From assembly GCA_028285545.1 (NCBI GenBank), contig JANQPA010000057.1, positions 1 to 64,000 of the forward strand: a DNA stretch of 64,000 nt, written 5' to 3'. Both the position numbers and the translations under genes were made by a program. The notes beneath the pieces are model-generated. The model had not been told where the DNA came from. It was given only the letters and a program-made list of their open reading frames with translations, and made no database searches. How positions within the stretch are numbered: the stretch's first letter is position 1; every line of letters begins with the position of its first letter. Shown piece after piece: positions 1-9,192 of the stretch. This DNA comes from Saprospiraceae bacterium. GTDB taxonomy: Bacteria > Bacteroidota > Bacteroidia > Chitinophagales > Saprospiraceae.

Positions 1-255
1 AACATGAAAAAGCAGGACATTCCTGTAGAAGCTCGACTTTGGCTGAAAAAAAGAGGCATTATTGAATCTGTCATCGCATTGACTAAACAGCAATGTGATG
101 CAGTGCATTCCAGGCATCGTTCGCCTATTAATGCCTTTGTAAACCTCTTTGCTGCTTTGACAGCTTATACTTTTAGGCAAAGAAAACCATCGACTAATAT
201 TAATTTGGAAGCTCGTTTGCTTCCTTGGCCTAAGGATCTGCCTAAGGCAGCTTAA
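1..255 (+). mobile_element. C-terminal fragment of an IS982-family transposase
   Basis: The reading frame is open at the left window edge and ends at 253-255, giving about 83 residues. The segment resembles the C-terminus of IS982-type DDE transposases: an IES-V-L-K start, a histidine/arginine stretch (HSRHRSP), then a small hydrophobic helix (VNLFAALTAY) and an RKPS motif close to the stop. The catalytic core would lie upstream, outside the window, so intactness cannot be judged. No terminal inverted repeat could be fixed in the 50 bases after the stop; a heptamer tandem array follows at once. It could instead be an old remnant. Family call is from recalled sequence patterns, not a search. 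Confidence 0.65.
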
Positions 256-304
256 TTCTCAAGTGAGTGAGGAGAGAATCTCCGAACTCACGTTATTTTT
301 AATT

Positions 305-332
305 AACGAATAACGAATAACGAATAACGAAT
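305..332. repeat. Tandem array of AACGAAT, four units
   Basis: Four exact head-to-tail copies of the heptamer AACGAAT lie between the transposase tail and rlmF, followed by a partial fifth (AACCA). The same core recurs at 9157-9185 in a degenerate form. It is one of several 6-8 bp arrays in spacers of this window. Confidence 0.9.
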
Positions 333-364
333 AACCATTAACTGACCAGTGCCCACAGAGTTTT

Positions 365-1270
365 ATGTCCCAAAATAAAAAAAAGCTTCATCCCCGAAAT
401 CTTCATAATGATGGTTATCCTTTTGCGGATTTGATTAAATCCTGCCCAGAATTGAAAGAATATGTTTACCGGGGAAAAAGCGAGCGATTAACTATTGATT
501 TTTCCAATCAGCAGGCATTGAAGTTGCTCAATAAGGCTTTACTTATTCATTATTATGGAATTAGATATTGGGATATCCCGGAAGGTTATCTTTGTCCGGC
601 TGTTCCTAGTCGGGCAGATTATTTACATAATGTAGCTGACCTATTGTCTTCCTCTCAAAGTGGAAAAATTCCTACAGGGAAATCTATAAAAGTGCTGGAC
701 ATTGGTACAGGAGCTAATTGTATTTATCCCATTATTGGACATCGCCAATATGGATGGCATTTCGTTGGCACAGATATTGATGAAGTTGCAGTTAGAGCAG
801 CTAGAGCTATAATAGAGGCCAATCCAAATTTGAGAGGAGCAATCAGTATCCGACAGCAAAATCAGCCTGACTCCATTTTTAAAGGAGTAGTAAAGCCCAA
901 AGAACGATTCGACCTTTGTATTTGTAATCCTCCCTTCTTTGATTCCAGCGAACAAGCATCAAAAGCTTCATCCGATAAGTGGAAAAAACTCGGTATAAAA
1001 ATGGAGCAAGCAAACTATAGGAATTTTGGTGGTCAAAGAAATGAATTAGAAACCAAAGGCGGCGAAGTGGGCTTTATTACAAGAATGATCGAAGAAAGTA
1101 AAGAGTTCGGAAATAATTTCAAATGGTTCAGCACTTTGGTGTCAAAAAGAAACAGTCTTCCTTTTATTCATAAAATCCTAAGGAAAATGGAAGTAGGGGA
1201 ATCTAGGGGAATAGAGTTAGAACGAGGGCAGAAAAAAAGCCGGATTGTGGCTTGGAATTTTTTGGGCTAG
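365..1270 (+). CDS. rlmF: 23S rRNA (adenine-1618-N6)-methyltransferase RlmF
   Basis: This 301-residue protein matches the RlmF/YbiN family, which methylates N6 of A1618 in 23S rRNA using S-adenosylmethionine. Visible signs are the family-typical N-terminus (LHPRN near residue 8), the SAM-binding DIGTGANCIYP at 112-122, the acidic TDID at 136-139, and the adenine methyltransferase catalytic motif NPPF at 188-191. The late conserved GGQRNELETKGGE block is also present. Length fits the family (about 300). It stands alone downstream of the transposase tail, with a 60-base spacer to the next gene. Confident call. Confidence 0.93.
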   Translation: MSQNKKKLHPRNLHNDGYPFADLIKSCPELKEYVYRGKSERLTIDFSNQQALKLLNKALLIHYYGIRYWDIPEGYLCPAVPSRADYLHNVADLLSSSQSGKIPTGKSIKVLDIGTGANCIYPIIGHRQYGWHFVGTDIDEVAVRAARAIIEANPNLRGAISIRQQNQPDSIFKGVVKPKERFDLCICNPPFFDSSEQASKASSDKWKKLGIKMEQANYRNFGGQRNELETKGGEVGFITRMIEESKEFGNNFKWFSTLVSKRNSLPFIHKILRKMEVGESRGIELERGQKKSRIVAWNFLG

Positions 1271-1331
1271 ATTTTGTTGTTTACCCCATAAGAAAGCATC
1301 AATTTTAATTTTAGCCTGATAATTAATAAAA

Positions 1332-1643
1332 ATGAGTTTTAGAAGAAAAAACAGCAATTTTGATCAATGGAGAAATTATTGCAATGAGAAACAGGATCTG
1401 ATATCAGGATTGAATTTAAATTCCTGGATATTTAAGTCAGAGCAAAACTTCCGAGATTTTGTCACTTTTGGAACGACAGATGAAAATGGAATGATATTGG
1501 ATTTTGATTCCCTTGAAGATGAAAAGTGTTTGAAATTATTGCATTTTATCGAATATTTCCATTTTGATATAGATGCCATTTTATTTGAGCGTTTTAATAA
1601 GTCCCTAGGTAAAAGGAAAAACATATTCAATGATGATAGGTAA
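1332..1643 (+). CDS. Small uncharacterised protein upstream of an alpha/beta hydrolase
   Basis: A 103-residue acidic/aromatic protein I do not recognise. It has no signal peptide or membrane segment and no cysteine-rich motif except one CNEK near residue 17. Its last 14 bases overlap the start of the following hydrolase gene in another frame, which suggests translational coupling and supports it being a real gene. It could be a small partner of the hydrolase, but nothing in the sequence defines a role. Confidence 0.6.
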   Translation: MSFRRKNSNFDQWRNYCNEKQDLISGLNLNSWIFKSEQNFRDFVTFGTTDENGMILDFDSLEDEKCLKLLHFIEYFHFDIDAILFERFNKSLGKRKNIFNDDR

Positions 1644-2307
1644 ACCTAAAAAGTTAAAAATTAATATTTCAAAAGAAATAGGAAGCGTCTCGGCTCTTTT
1701 GCAGCTTCCGGAAGATGCAATGAGCTTAATGGTATTAAGCCACGGGGCAGGAGCTAATATGGAACATCATTTTATGGAGCGTCTTTCTCAAAAATTAGCA
1801 GAGCATAAGGTAGGAACTTTACGCTTCAATTTTGCTTATATGGAAAAAGGAGGAGGCCCTCCAGATCGACCCAAAAAAGCACACCCTGCTATCAAAGCTG
1901 CTATCAAAAAAGCCCTTAAATATTCAAAAGGATTAACTTTAGTAGCAGGCGGAAAATCTTTCGGCGGCCGAATGACCTCACAAATAGCTGCTGCAGGAGA
2001 ATTGGAGCCCGTCCAGGGAATTGTTTATTATGGGTTTCCCTTACATGCTCCAGGAAAACCTGGTATTGAACGAGCAGCACACCTATCTGATATCCAATTG
2101 CCTCAACTGTTTTTACAAGGTACCCGAGATACCCTTGCCCAGTTCGACCTGATAGAAGAGGTATGTCAAAATTTAGAAAAAGCGACATTAGTTAAAATGG
2201 AGGGAGGCGATCATTCTTTTAAAACACTGAAACGATCTGGAATTTCTGCTGAAGAGATGATGGGGCGACTGGCAATAGAAACCTTTAATTTTATCAAATC
2301 TTTCTAA
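1630..2307 (+). CDS. Alpha/beta hydrolase (KANL3/Tex30-like, dienelactone-hydrolase-type)
   Basis: A 225-residue soluble hydrolase of the small alpha/beta family. The oxyanion-loop motif LSHGAGANMEHHFM sits at 36-49, the nucleophile elbow GKSFGGR gives Ser110, and the remaining triad candidates are Asp167 (GTRD) and His195 (GGDHSF). The PxRPKKAHP segment after strand 3 is typical of this subfamily. The substrate is unknown. Two adjacent ATGs (1630 and 1633) are possible starts; both lie inside the 3' end of the preceding small gene, so the two are likely translated together. Confidence 0.85.
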   Translation: MMIGKPKKLKINISKEIGSVSALLQLPEDAMSLMVLSHGAGANMEHHFMERLSQKLAEHKVGTLRFNFAYMEKGGGPPDRPKKAHPAIKAAIKKALKYSKGLTLVAGGKSFGGRMTSQIAAAGELEPVQGIVYYGFPLHAPGKPGIERAAHLSDIQLPQLFLQGTRDTLAQFDLIEEVCQNLEKATLVKMEGGDHSFKTLKRSGISAEEMMGRLAIETFNFIKSF

Positions 2308-2409
2308 ATTAACTCGAAAATTAAACACTTTTTGTTGATTTATTTAAAAACAAATTGTATTTTATTTTAAACAATATAGTCCAGCCATTTGAAATAATTT
2401 ATCATAGAT

Positions 2410-2937
2410 ATGGAAAGGATTAAAATTCTTTTAAAAAAAGCCTGGCAAGAAAGACGAAATAATAATTATGATCAGGCAAGAACACTGGTTGATGAAGCCT
2501 ATGCAGCTTGTGAAGTAGATGATTATCTAAGTTTAGGTAGAATCTTCCATATTTATAGACAATTTGAATCAGATCATGATAATTATCAAAAAGCCCTGGA
2601 GTACTCTAAGCAATCACTTGCTTTTTATAAAAAATCTAAAAATTCCAACAAAATTGCCCATTCCACCAGGCATTTAGCCGACCTTCAGTTTCAACTTGGT
2701 CAATATCAAGAATCCGTGTCTAATTATCAGCAAGCCTTAGCAATCTATAGAAATGATGCCAGTACCAACAAAGGAGATTTGGCTAATGCACTTCGAGGCA
2801 ATGGTCTGGTTCTAGAAAAACTAGGTAATATAAAAGAGGCCATCCAGGTTTGGAAAGAAGTCAAGCAATTATATAATGCAGTGGATTTAGCAGCGGGTGT
2901 AGAAGAAGCAGCTGCTAAATTAGAATTCCTCCAATAG
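2410..2937 (+). CDS. Tetratricopeptide-repeat protein
   Basis: A 175-residue all-helical protein with several degenerate TPRs: helices around 1-30, 35-70 (ALEYSKQSLAFYKKS), 80-115 (LGQYQESVSNYQQALAIY) and 125-155 (LGNIKEAIQVWKEV). The LG-Y/N-EA-Y-ALA spacing is the TPR signature. No signal peptide, so probably a cytoplasmic scaffold. It is preceded by a 100-base AT-rich spacer and likely has its own promoter. Confidence 0.8.
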   Translation: MERIKILLKKAWQERRNNNYDQARTLVDEAYAACEVDDYLSLGRIFHIYRQFESDHDNYQKALEYSKQSLAFYKKSKNSNKIAHSTRHLADLQFQLGQYQESVSNYQQALAIYRNDASTNKGDLANALRGNGLVLEKLGNIKEAIQVWKEVKQLYNAVDLAAGVEEAAAKLEFLQ

Positions 2938-3022
2938 TAGGCTAAAGCCAGAAAATAAGTCTATTTTAGTTTCATATCCTGACTGTTGCGATTCTCATTA
3001 TCTAATCACAACCTTCTAAAAT

Positions 3023-4432
3023 ATGAACAACGACAGACGCTCCTTTATTAAAAAAATGGGCTTGGGGCTGGCAGCTACTACCTTGGCCGCTCAAAACCTC
3101 GCTAGCTGTGCTTCTACTTCCATTTCAGGTAATTCAGAAAACCTATTCGTAAACGATCGGGCCCAGCCAGAACCAGCTCCAAAAGGCTATGATAGACTTC
3201 CACTTAGCTGGTATCATGCTACTACCCAACGATTAAAAGATAAAGTGAAACAAGAGGGGGCTGATGCTATTCTACTCCAGCATGATGTAAACCTGGTTTA
3301 TTTTACCGGCTGTATAAGAGGTAGTGGCCAAAGAACCACCTGGGCTTTTTTTCCAGTTGAAGAAAAAGATACTATTTACTGGTATGCACCAAGTATTGAT
3401 CGGGAGTTGATTACCTCTTGGTGGTCTACTGACTTTCAATATTATTTCTGTTATCCCCATGCCAGAGGAGGGTTTCCTAATAAAGGGCAAGTGGTGAAAG
3501 GCGAAAGAGTAGGCCTATTTGATTGGCTTTTGGAAAATTTGCAAGAAAGAGAATTAGCCGGCAAAACAGTAGCAACAGACATAGCCCTTACCAATACTCA
3601 GATTGAAAAAATCAACAAGGCTTTGCCGGGTACTACTTTTATTAATATTGCTGATGATTGCCTACAAATGCGCATCCGCAAAACACCGGAAGAAATAGCC
3701 TTATGCCAGCGAGCTTATCGCTACTTCGATAAAGTCCATGCATTTGCTCGGGATTTTATTTTAGAGCATGGTACCGATACCACCGATTTTGCTATTGGAC
3801 AGGCCATCCGAGCATATGGTATTCAACTAATGATGAACGATATTGAATTTGACGGGCGTCCTCATACAGCAGTAGGAGTGGATTCTACTGCCCATTATGT
3901 TAGAGCGGGTGTTGCTACTGCTTATCCTCATCCAAATCAATTATTTTACTGTAAAGTAGAAAAAGGACAACCATTATATGTAAATACAGACATCCGATTA
4001 GGAGGATTTGGAGGGGAATGCTATCGGAATTACCTCATTGCTCCTTGGACCGACCATCAAAATAAAATGTGGGAAGTGGTAATGGAAACAGCGGAAATGA
4101 TGGTTTCAGAAGCCAAGCCAGGAGTAATTTGCTCTGATGTTGCTGCCAAAATACATGAGCATCAGGTTAAAAATGGCATGCAAGATTATGTATATCACCG
4201 CCCAGGACATGGAACTGGTCAACATATTGAGGGACATCAGGCTCCCTTTTTCTCACTAGGAGATCACACCCCCCTAGAGGAAGGAATGATGTTTAGTGTA
4301 GAGCCAGGCTTGTACGATATAAAAAATGGGGTAGGGATTAATCCAAGTGATAATTTATTAATCACTAAGGATGGAGCAGTGTTGATGAGTCGGATTCCTT
4401 TTTCAAAGGAGTGGTGTTATCTGACCTTGTAA
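3023..4432 (+). CDS. Tat-exported M24 (Xaa-Pro peptidase-like) protein with incomplete metal site
   Basis: A 469-residue protein with a twin-arginine leader (NDRRSFIKK at 3-11, then a hydrophobic stretch, possible lipobox Cys about 29). The C-terminal half has the pita-bread fold signature: YVNTDIRLGG (Asp323), PGHGTGQH (His396) and MFSVEPGLYD (Glu427). In catalytic M24 enzymes a second Asp lies about 11 residues after the first and a last Glu follows a GIRIED-like block; here these places read ECYRN and GVGINPSDN, so two of five metal ligands appear absent. It may act like creatinase without metal, or be a pseudoenzyme. The upstream domain (about 50-200) fits the creatinase N-terminal fold. 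Confidence 0.8.
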   Translation: MNNDRRSFIKKMGLGLAATTLAAQNLASCASTSISGNSENLFVNDRAQPEPAPKGYDRLPLSWYHATTQRLKDKVKQEGADAILLQHDVNLVYFTGCIRGSGQRTTWAFFPVEEKDTIYWYAPSIDRELITSWWSTDFQYYFCYPHARGGFPNKGQVVKGERVGLFDWLLENLQERELAGKTVATDIALTNTQIEKINKALPGTTFINIADDCLQMRIRKTPEEIALCQRAYRYFDKVHAFARDFILEHGTDTTDFAIGQAIRAYGIQLMMNDIEFDGRPHTAVGVDSTAHYVRAGVATAYPHPNQLFYCKVEKGQPLYVNTDIRLGGFGGECYRNYLIAPWTDHQNKMWEVVMETAEMMVSEAKPGVICSDVAAKIHEHQVKNGMQDYVYHRPGHGTGQHIEGHQAPFFSLGDHTPLEEGMMFSVEPGLYDIKNGVGINPSDNLLITKDGAVLMSRIPFSKEWCYLTL

Positions 4433-4507
4433 ATTAACTTGTTTTTGATTTTTCCTTATTAATATTAAAAGCACTTTGGGCTTTCAAATAAGGTATTACT
4501 TATTTAA

Positions 4508-4555
4508 TTGGCAATTACGGATGAAATAACTTATATTTGTTTGGCAATTACGGAT
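4508..4555 (+). promoter_or_regulatory. padR promoter with two direct-repeat operator candidates
   Basis: The 15-mer TTGGCAATTACGGAT occurs twice, at 4508-4522 and 4541-4555, 33 bp apart (three helical turns). Between them is TATATTTG at 4532-4539, a Bacteroidota -7 box, with TTG of the first repeat about 20 bases upstream as the -33 element. One repeat therefore covers -33 and the other the start of transcription, just ahead of the padR ATG. This arrangement suggests autorepression by PadR; binding is inferred. Confidence 0.65.
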
Positions 4556-4561
4556 AAAATC

Positions 4562-4885
4562 ATGAAAGGAACACATTTAGGAGAGTTTGAGGAATTAATA
4601 TTACTAACTGTTGGGATACTCAAGGGAGATGCCTATGGCATCACGGTTATGGACGAAATTGAAAAACATACCGATAGGCGTGTCAGCATCAGTACTATTC
4701 ATTCCACATTAAATCGATTAGAAAAAAAAGGTTTTATTGAATCCTATGTGGGTGGTGCCTCGCCTACCAGGGGAGGAAGGAGTAAACGCCTATATCGGAT
4801 CAATGCTTCTGGACAACAAGCACTTGAAAAGGTTCGTGTGCAAAGAGAAAAATTGTGGAGCTTATTACCCAAAAACTCTCTTTGA
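4562..4885 (+). CDS. PadR-family transcriptional regulator
   Basis: A 107-residue winged-helix regulator: LGEFEELILLTVGIL at the N-terminus, then the PadR hallmark DAYGITVMDEI, recognition region VSISTIHSTLNRLEKKGFI and wing RGGRSKRLYRI. I start it at ATG 4562, not at an upstream in-frame start, because the upstream bases hold the operator repeats and promoter. It ends one base before the FtsX-like permease start, so the two are an operon; such PadR/permease pairs are common in Bacteroidota and the regulator probably controls the transporter. Confidence 0.9.
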   Translation: MKGTHLGEFEELILLTVGILKGDAYGITVMDEIEKHTDRRVSISTIHSTLNRLEKKGFIESYVGGASPTRGGRSKRLYRINASGQQALEKVRVQREKLWSLLPKNSL

Positions 4886-4886
4886 T

Positions 4887-7484
4887 ATGGATCAACAACC
4901 TCCTAAGTGGGTTTTTCAGTTTTTGGAAAAAACCTGCAGTTCAAAATATTTGGATGAGCTACAAGGAGACCTGCTGGAGCTCTATTACAGGGATCTTGGA
5001 AAGGTAGGTCCTAAAAGAGCCGCGCACAATTTTATGCAAAGAGCCCTACTCTCGCCCAGGCTTTACAGATTACCCGATTTTTTTCATTCTCAATCATTAA
5101 CTATGCATCGTTCTTATTTTAAAGTAGCGTTTCGTCATGCCAACAAACATAGGTCAGCAACATTTATCCACTTCTTTGGCTTGATGCTAGGTTTAGCAGC
5201 AGCTTTTTATATCGGTCTATTTATTAAAAACGAATTGTCCTTTGATCAAATGCATGAAAAAAGAGACAATTTATACAGAGTACTTAGGATGAATCCTGAA
5301 ACCGGAGTTCGTAACCAAGGTACTTCCTCCCGACATGGTGCGGCCTTAAAAGAACAAAATCCATTTATAACCATGTGCCGATATGGGAATGACCCCGTAA
5401 AAATAGGGGATATAGACCCTGTATTGGTAGATGAATTTTACTGGTCGGATTCGACCTTTTTTGAAATGTTTACCTTTTCTTTTGTGCATGGTGACCCTTT
5501 CACCTGCCTGGATCAAGTTAATAGTTTGGTGATCACTAAGAGTTTAAGTATGCAATTATTTGGTACCGATAACTCTTTAGGAAAATCTATTAAGGTCAAA
5601 GTATATGACGGTAACCAGGAATATTTAATGAAGGTTACTGGAATTGTAGAAGATCCTTCTAAGTATACTCACATTCAATTCCAGGCTCTTGGCTCAATGG
5701 CCAACGCCGAAGATCTATACGCCTCCTTAGTACCTTCCTGGGGATTCAGTTGGGTTCGTACCTACATACATGTGCCGGATAATCGGATTAGAGAAATTGA
5801 AAGTGGAATGCCTGATCTGATTGAAAAATATTTTGGAGATGATCCACCCAATGGCTTTGGAATGGATTTTCAGGCATTTAATGACGTTTACCTTCATTCA
5901 CAAGATATCCCTCGTAATACTTTACGGGGTAATATTAAAAACTTAAAAATATTTGCTGCTATAGGTGTGTTAATCCTCTTGGTTTCGATTATGAACTATG
6001 TAAACTTGTCGACTGCCAGAGCAGTCACCAGATCGAAAGAGGTCGGGATTCGTAAAGTGCTGGGATCAAAAAAAATGGCTATTATATGGCAATTCATTAT
6101 CGAATCGGTATTGTTTACCCTGGTGGGCGGGGCGGCAGCAATTGCCTTGTTATGGTTTGCCTTACCAAAGTTAAACTTGCTTTTTGACCTGGACCTAAGC
6201 TTCCAGGTTTTTAATGTCTTTGAATGGGTAGGAGTTGTTATAACTACCATAATCCTGGGGATTATTGCTGGTTTTCTGCCTTCCTTAGTTATGGCAAAAC
6301 TGCCAACCTTGTCCAATAACAAGCCTTCCATTCAATTTAAACCAGGAAAATGGTCCTTTACCAGGAAGTTTTTTGTAGGTGTTCAATATTTAGTAACACT
6401 GGTTTTATTAGTAGCGACATTGGTGATTTTCAAACAATATCAATATCTCAAAAATTTTGATCTTGGATTTGACTCTAGCCAGCTTCTTCACCTGGCTGTT
6501 GACGATCGGGTAGTTCAACATCGTCTTGATTTGTTGAAAGAGCGAATGTCAAAGGTCCCTGGAGTAACAGGTGTGTCCGTCACTGGAGAGGACTTGCCTA
6601 GTGCACTGAATAACACCTGGGGTCTATTTTGGCAAGGATTGGACCCGGAAACACCAATGGCTATAGATATAGTTTCAGTAGATGAAAATTATTTTGATCT
6701 ATTGGGCATTGAATTTTTGGAAGGGAATAATTTTATTCAAAATTACGAGATTGACTCTGCCAGAACCGTAATTTTAAATGAAAAAGCGAAGGAAGTAATT
6801 GGCTGGGAATCATTAGCAGGCAAACAAATTGAAATTGGAAATAGGCAAAGGACAGTGGCAGGAGTTGTTCAAAATCACCACAACACTACCCTGCATTCCC
6901 AAATTGTTCCTATTGCTTATTTTATCTTTCCTCCTGGATTTAGGGTTAGTGCTGATAATTTATTAATAAGGATAGAAACCCAAAATCTTTCCTCTATTCT
7001 TACTCAATTGGAAGACGTTTGGAAAGAATTTTCTACCGACCCTTTTGAACATAATTTTGTAGATGAGGCCTTTGCTGCTGCCTATAATTCAGAGCGCCGA
7101 TTTAGTTCTTTGGTAAGTACTTTTACGATTATTGCCATTGCTATATCTATGATCGGATTATTTGGACTAATCAATTTTATCATTCAACTGAAGTTGAAAG
7201 AGATAGGAATCAGACGGATACTTGGAGCCAACCAAATGCATTTATTGGGTTTACTAGGGAAAGACTTTTTTATTGTGTTTGCTGTTTCAGCCTTATTTGC
7301 TCTTCCTATAGCCTATTATTTTATGGGTTCCTGGTTAGATAATTATGCTTATCGAATTCAAATGAATGGTCTGATGATCTTTTGGGCAGTTTTTGTTTGT
7401 CTCAGTATTTCTCTTCTTGTAATCTTATTTCATTTACAAAGAACAGCCAGGATTAATCCTACGGAGGTGATTAATAGAGAATAA
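4887..7484 (+). CDS. FtsX/MacB-like ABC transporter permease with N-terminal prefix domain
   Basis: An 865-residue inner-membrane permease. Residues 1-60 form the permease prefix domain seen in PadR-linked transporters (PPKWVFQFLEK, YLDELQGDLLELY). After this comes MacB architecture: a transmembrane helix, periplasmic domain, three-helix FtsX core (LLVSIMNYVNLSTARAVTR with the coupling motif KEVGIRKVLGS), then a second MacB periplasmic domain and a second FtsX core (KEIGIRRILGA). Ends with the usual RTARINPTEVINRE. No ATPase gene is nearby, so the partner is encoded elsewhere. Start at ATG 4887 follows the padR stop by one base; upstream in-frame codons only overlap padR. Confidence 0.9.
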   Translation: MDQQPPKWVFQFLEKTCSSKYLDELQGDLLELYYRDLGKVGPKRAAHNFMQRALLSPRLYRLPDFFHSQSLTMHRSYFKVAFRHANKHRSATFIHFFGLMLGLAAAFYIGLFIKNELSFDQMHEKRDNLYRVLRMNPETGVRNQGTSSRHGAALKEQNPFITMCRYGNDPVKIGDIDPVLVDEFYWSDSTFFEMFTFSFVHGDPFTCLDQVNSLVITKSLSMQLFGTDNSLGKSIKVKVYDGNQEYLMKVTGIVEDPSKYTHIQFQALGSMANAEDLYASLVPSWGFSWVRTYIHVPDNRIREIESGMPDLIEKYFGDDPPNGFGMDFQAFNDVYLHSQDIPRNTLRGNIKNLKIFAAIGVLILLVSIMNYVNLSTARAVTRSKEVGIRKVLGSKKMAIIWQFIIESVLFTLVGGAAAIALLWFALPKLNLLFDLDLSFQVFNVFEWVGVVITTIILGIIAGFLPSLVMAKLPTLSNNKPSIQFKPGKWSFTRKFFVGVQYLVTLVLLVATLVIFKQYQYLKNFDLGFDSSQLLHLAVDDRVVQHRLDLLKERMSKVPGVTGVSVTGEDLPSALNNTWGLFWQGLDPETPMAIDIVSVDENYFDLLGIEFLEGNNFIQNYEIDSARTVILNEKAKEVIGWESLAGKQIEIGNRQRTVAGVVQNHHNTTLHSQIVPIAYFIFPPGFRVSADNLLIRIETQNLSSILTQLEDVWKEFSTDPFEHNFVDEAFAAAYNSERRFSSLVSTFTIIAIAISMIGLFGLINFIIQLKLKEIGIRRILGANQMHLLGLLGKDFFIVFAVSALFALPIAYYFMGSWLDNYAYRIQMNGLMIFWAVFVCLSISLLVILFHLQRTARINPTEVINRE

Positions 7485-7494
7485 TTTCATAATT

Positions 7495-7523
7495 GTTTTT
7501 GGCGGTTTTTAACCGCCAAAAAC
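7495..7523. terminator. Bidirectional terminator between permease and serine dehydratase genes
   Basis: A perfect 13-bp inverted repeat, GTTTTTGGCGGTT (7495-7507) and AACCGCCAAAAAC (7511-7523), with a 3-base loop. It lies 10 bases after the permease stop and just beyond the stop of the convergent serine dehydratase gene, with A/T flanks on both strands, so it can end transcription both ways. Confidence 0.85.
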
Positions 7524-7530
7524 ATAATCT

Positions 7531-8964
7531 TTAACATTCCGGTACTGATATAGAAATATTAGCTGCAAGACCACCTTGGGAAGTTTCTTTATACTTTACA
7601 TGCATATCCTGAGCCGTTTCCCACATGGTTTTAATCACCTCATCTAATGAAACTTTAGCTAGGGTATGATCACTTTCGACAGCAATTTTTGCTGCTGTGA
7701 TGGCCTTCATGGCTCCCATAGAATTTCGTTCAATACAGGGTACTTGAACCAATCCACCAATGGGATCACAGGTGAGTCCCAAATGATGTTCCATAGCAAT
7801 TTCTGCAGCCATTAAAGCTTGTCCTGAATTCCCTTCCAGGCATTCGGTAAGGGCTGCTGCCGCCATTGCTGAAGAAACCCCTATTTCAGCCTGACATCCA
7901 CCCATGGCAGCAGAAATGGTACTGCCTTTTTTAAACAAGCTTCCAACTTCTCCAGCGACCATTAAAAAGCGAATGATGTCTTCATCTTTTATTTCTTTGG
8001 TACACCAGCATAGATAATACATCAAAACTGCAGGAATAACGCCAGCTGCTCCGTTGGTAGGTGCCGTAACTACTCGGCCAAAATTGGCATTTTCTTCATT
8101 GACTGCCATGGCAAAACAACCAATCCACTTGATAATTTCTGAAAAGCCAAATTCTTTTTCTCTAATAGCCTTGATCCATTGATCGGCATTTTTATATTCG
8201 GTATCTCCCAGAAGTTTTTTGTTTATTTTGGCAGCTCTTCTGCTGACATTTAAGCCTCCAGGCAAGGTGCCTTCAGTATGACATCCACGATATACACATT
8301 CTTTCATGACTTGCCATATTTGTAGAAGATCTTCCCTAATCAATTCTGGGCTGCGCCAGGTCTTTTCATTTTCCCATACGACTTCAGAAATGTTACAGGA
8401 TCGGTCCTTACAATATTTGATCAAATCCTTGCCAATATTAATCGGATAGGGTAGATGTGTCATCCTTTTAGCAATAGTCTCTTTAACTTCATTTTCACAA
8501 ATAAAAAAACCACCACCTATTGAATAATAAGTAGAAGAATAGATGGAATTATCCTTATCATCATAAACCTCAAAGATCATCCCATTGGCATGCCCATCTA
8601 AGCATTTATCATAATGGAAAATAAGATCCTCCAGATAATTAAATGAAACATTTTTCTCATTGTTTAGAAATAAGACCTGATCAGACTTAATGGCCTCCGG
8701 AATACTTTGAACACGTTCTAGAGGCATGGTAATGGGGTCTTGTCCGCTTAAACCTAATAGGATGGCTATATCCGTACCATGACCATGACCAGTAAGGGCC
8801 AGTGAACCATATAGATGTGCCTGAATCTTATTGGTTTGATCAAAATAACTGTTTTTCTTAAGTTCTTTAATAAAGGCTTCAGCAGATCTCCAGGGACCTA
8901 AAGTGTGGGAACTTGAGGGTCCTACACCGATCTTAAGCATATCAAAAACGCTGATCGACTCCAT
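7531..8964 (-). CDS. sdaA: L-serine ammonia-lyase (iron-sulfur dependent, single chain)
   Basis: A 477-residue enzyme that deaminates L-serine to pyruvate and ammonia. The N-terminus has the family motif [12 protein letters not shown] at 13-24. Cysteines Cys357 (GGCQAE), Cys399 (TCDP) and Cys410 (PCIER) keep the 42- and 11-residue spacing of the [4Fe-4S] ligands of the Legionella enzyme. The protein ends exactly on Cys477, matching the known tail-in-mouth C-terminal cysteine that occupies the active site without substrate. Domain order is beta (1-150) then alpha catalytic (180-477), as in SdaA. Monocistronic, with a terminator after it. Confidence 0.95.
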   Translation of the reverse strand: MESISVFDMLKIGVGPSSSHTLGPWRSAEAFIKELKKNSYFDQTNKIQAHLYGSLALTGHGHGTDIAILLGLSGQDPITMPLERVQSIPEAIKSDQVLFLNNEKNVSFNYLEDLIFHYDKCLDGHANGMIFEVYDDKDNSIYSSTYYSIGGGFFICENEVKETIAKRMTHLPYPINIGKDLIKYCKDRSCNISEVVWENEKTWRSPELIREDLLQIWQVMKECVYRGCHTEGTLPGGLNVSRRAAKINKKLLGDTEYKNADQWIKAIREKEFGFSEIIKWIGCFAMAVNEENANFGRVVTAPTNGAAGVIPAVLMYYLCWCTKEIKDEDIIRFLMVAGEVGSLFKKGSTISAAMGGCQAEIGVSSAMAAAALTECLEGNSGQALMAAEIAMEHHLGLTCDPIGGLVQVPCIERNSMGAMKAITAAKIAVESDHTLAKVSLDEVIKTMWETAQDMHVKYKETSQGGLAANISISVPEC

Positions 8965-9049
8965 AATTTGGTAAGGTTAGGTTTAAGTTTTGGTTAGTAC
9001 TTATGACGCCACAAAAATAGCTTTTGTTCGTGGAAAAGTGTAATGGATT

Positions 9050-9088
9050 ATTAGGGTATTAGGGTATTAGGGTATTGGGGTATTGGGA
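9050..9088. repeat. Tandem array of ATTAGGGT-type octamers
   Basis: Five head-to-tail units of 8 bp: three ATTAGGGT, one ATTGGGGT and a final ATTGGGA. It lies upstream of sdaA in a spacer that otherwise shows only AT-rich sequence and a degenerate AACGAATAAC motif at 9157-9185. Confidence 0.9.
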
Positions 9089-9192
9089 TTCTCCAAATAC
9101 TCTAATATTTTTGTAATGTCATAAATAACAGAAAAGTCTATAGTTTAGAACAACTTAACGAATAACCAAAAACGAATAAAGATTAACCAGTT

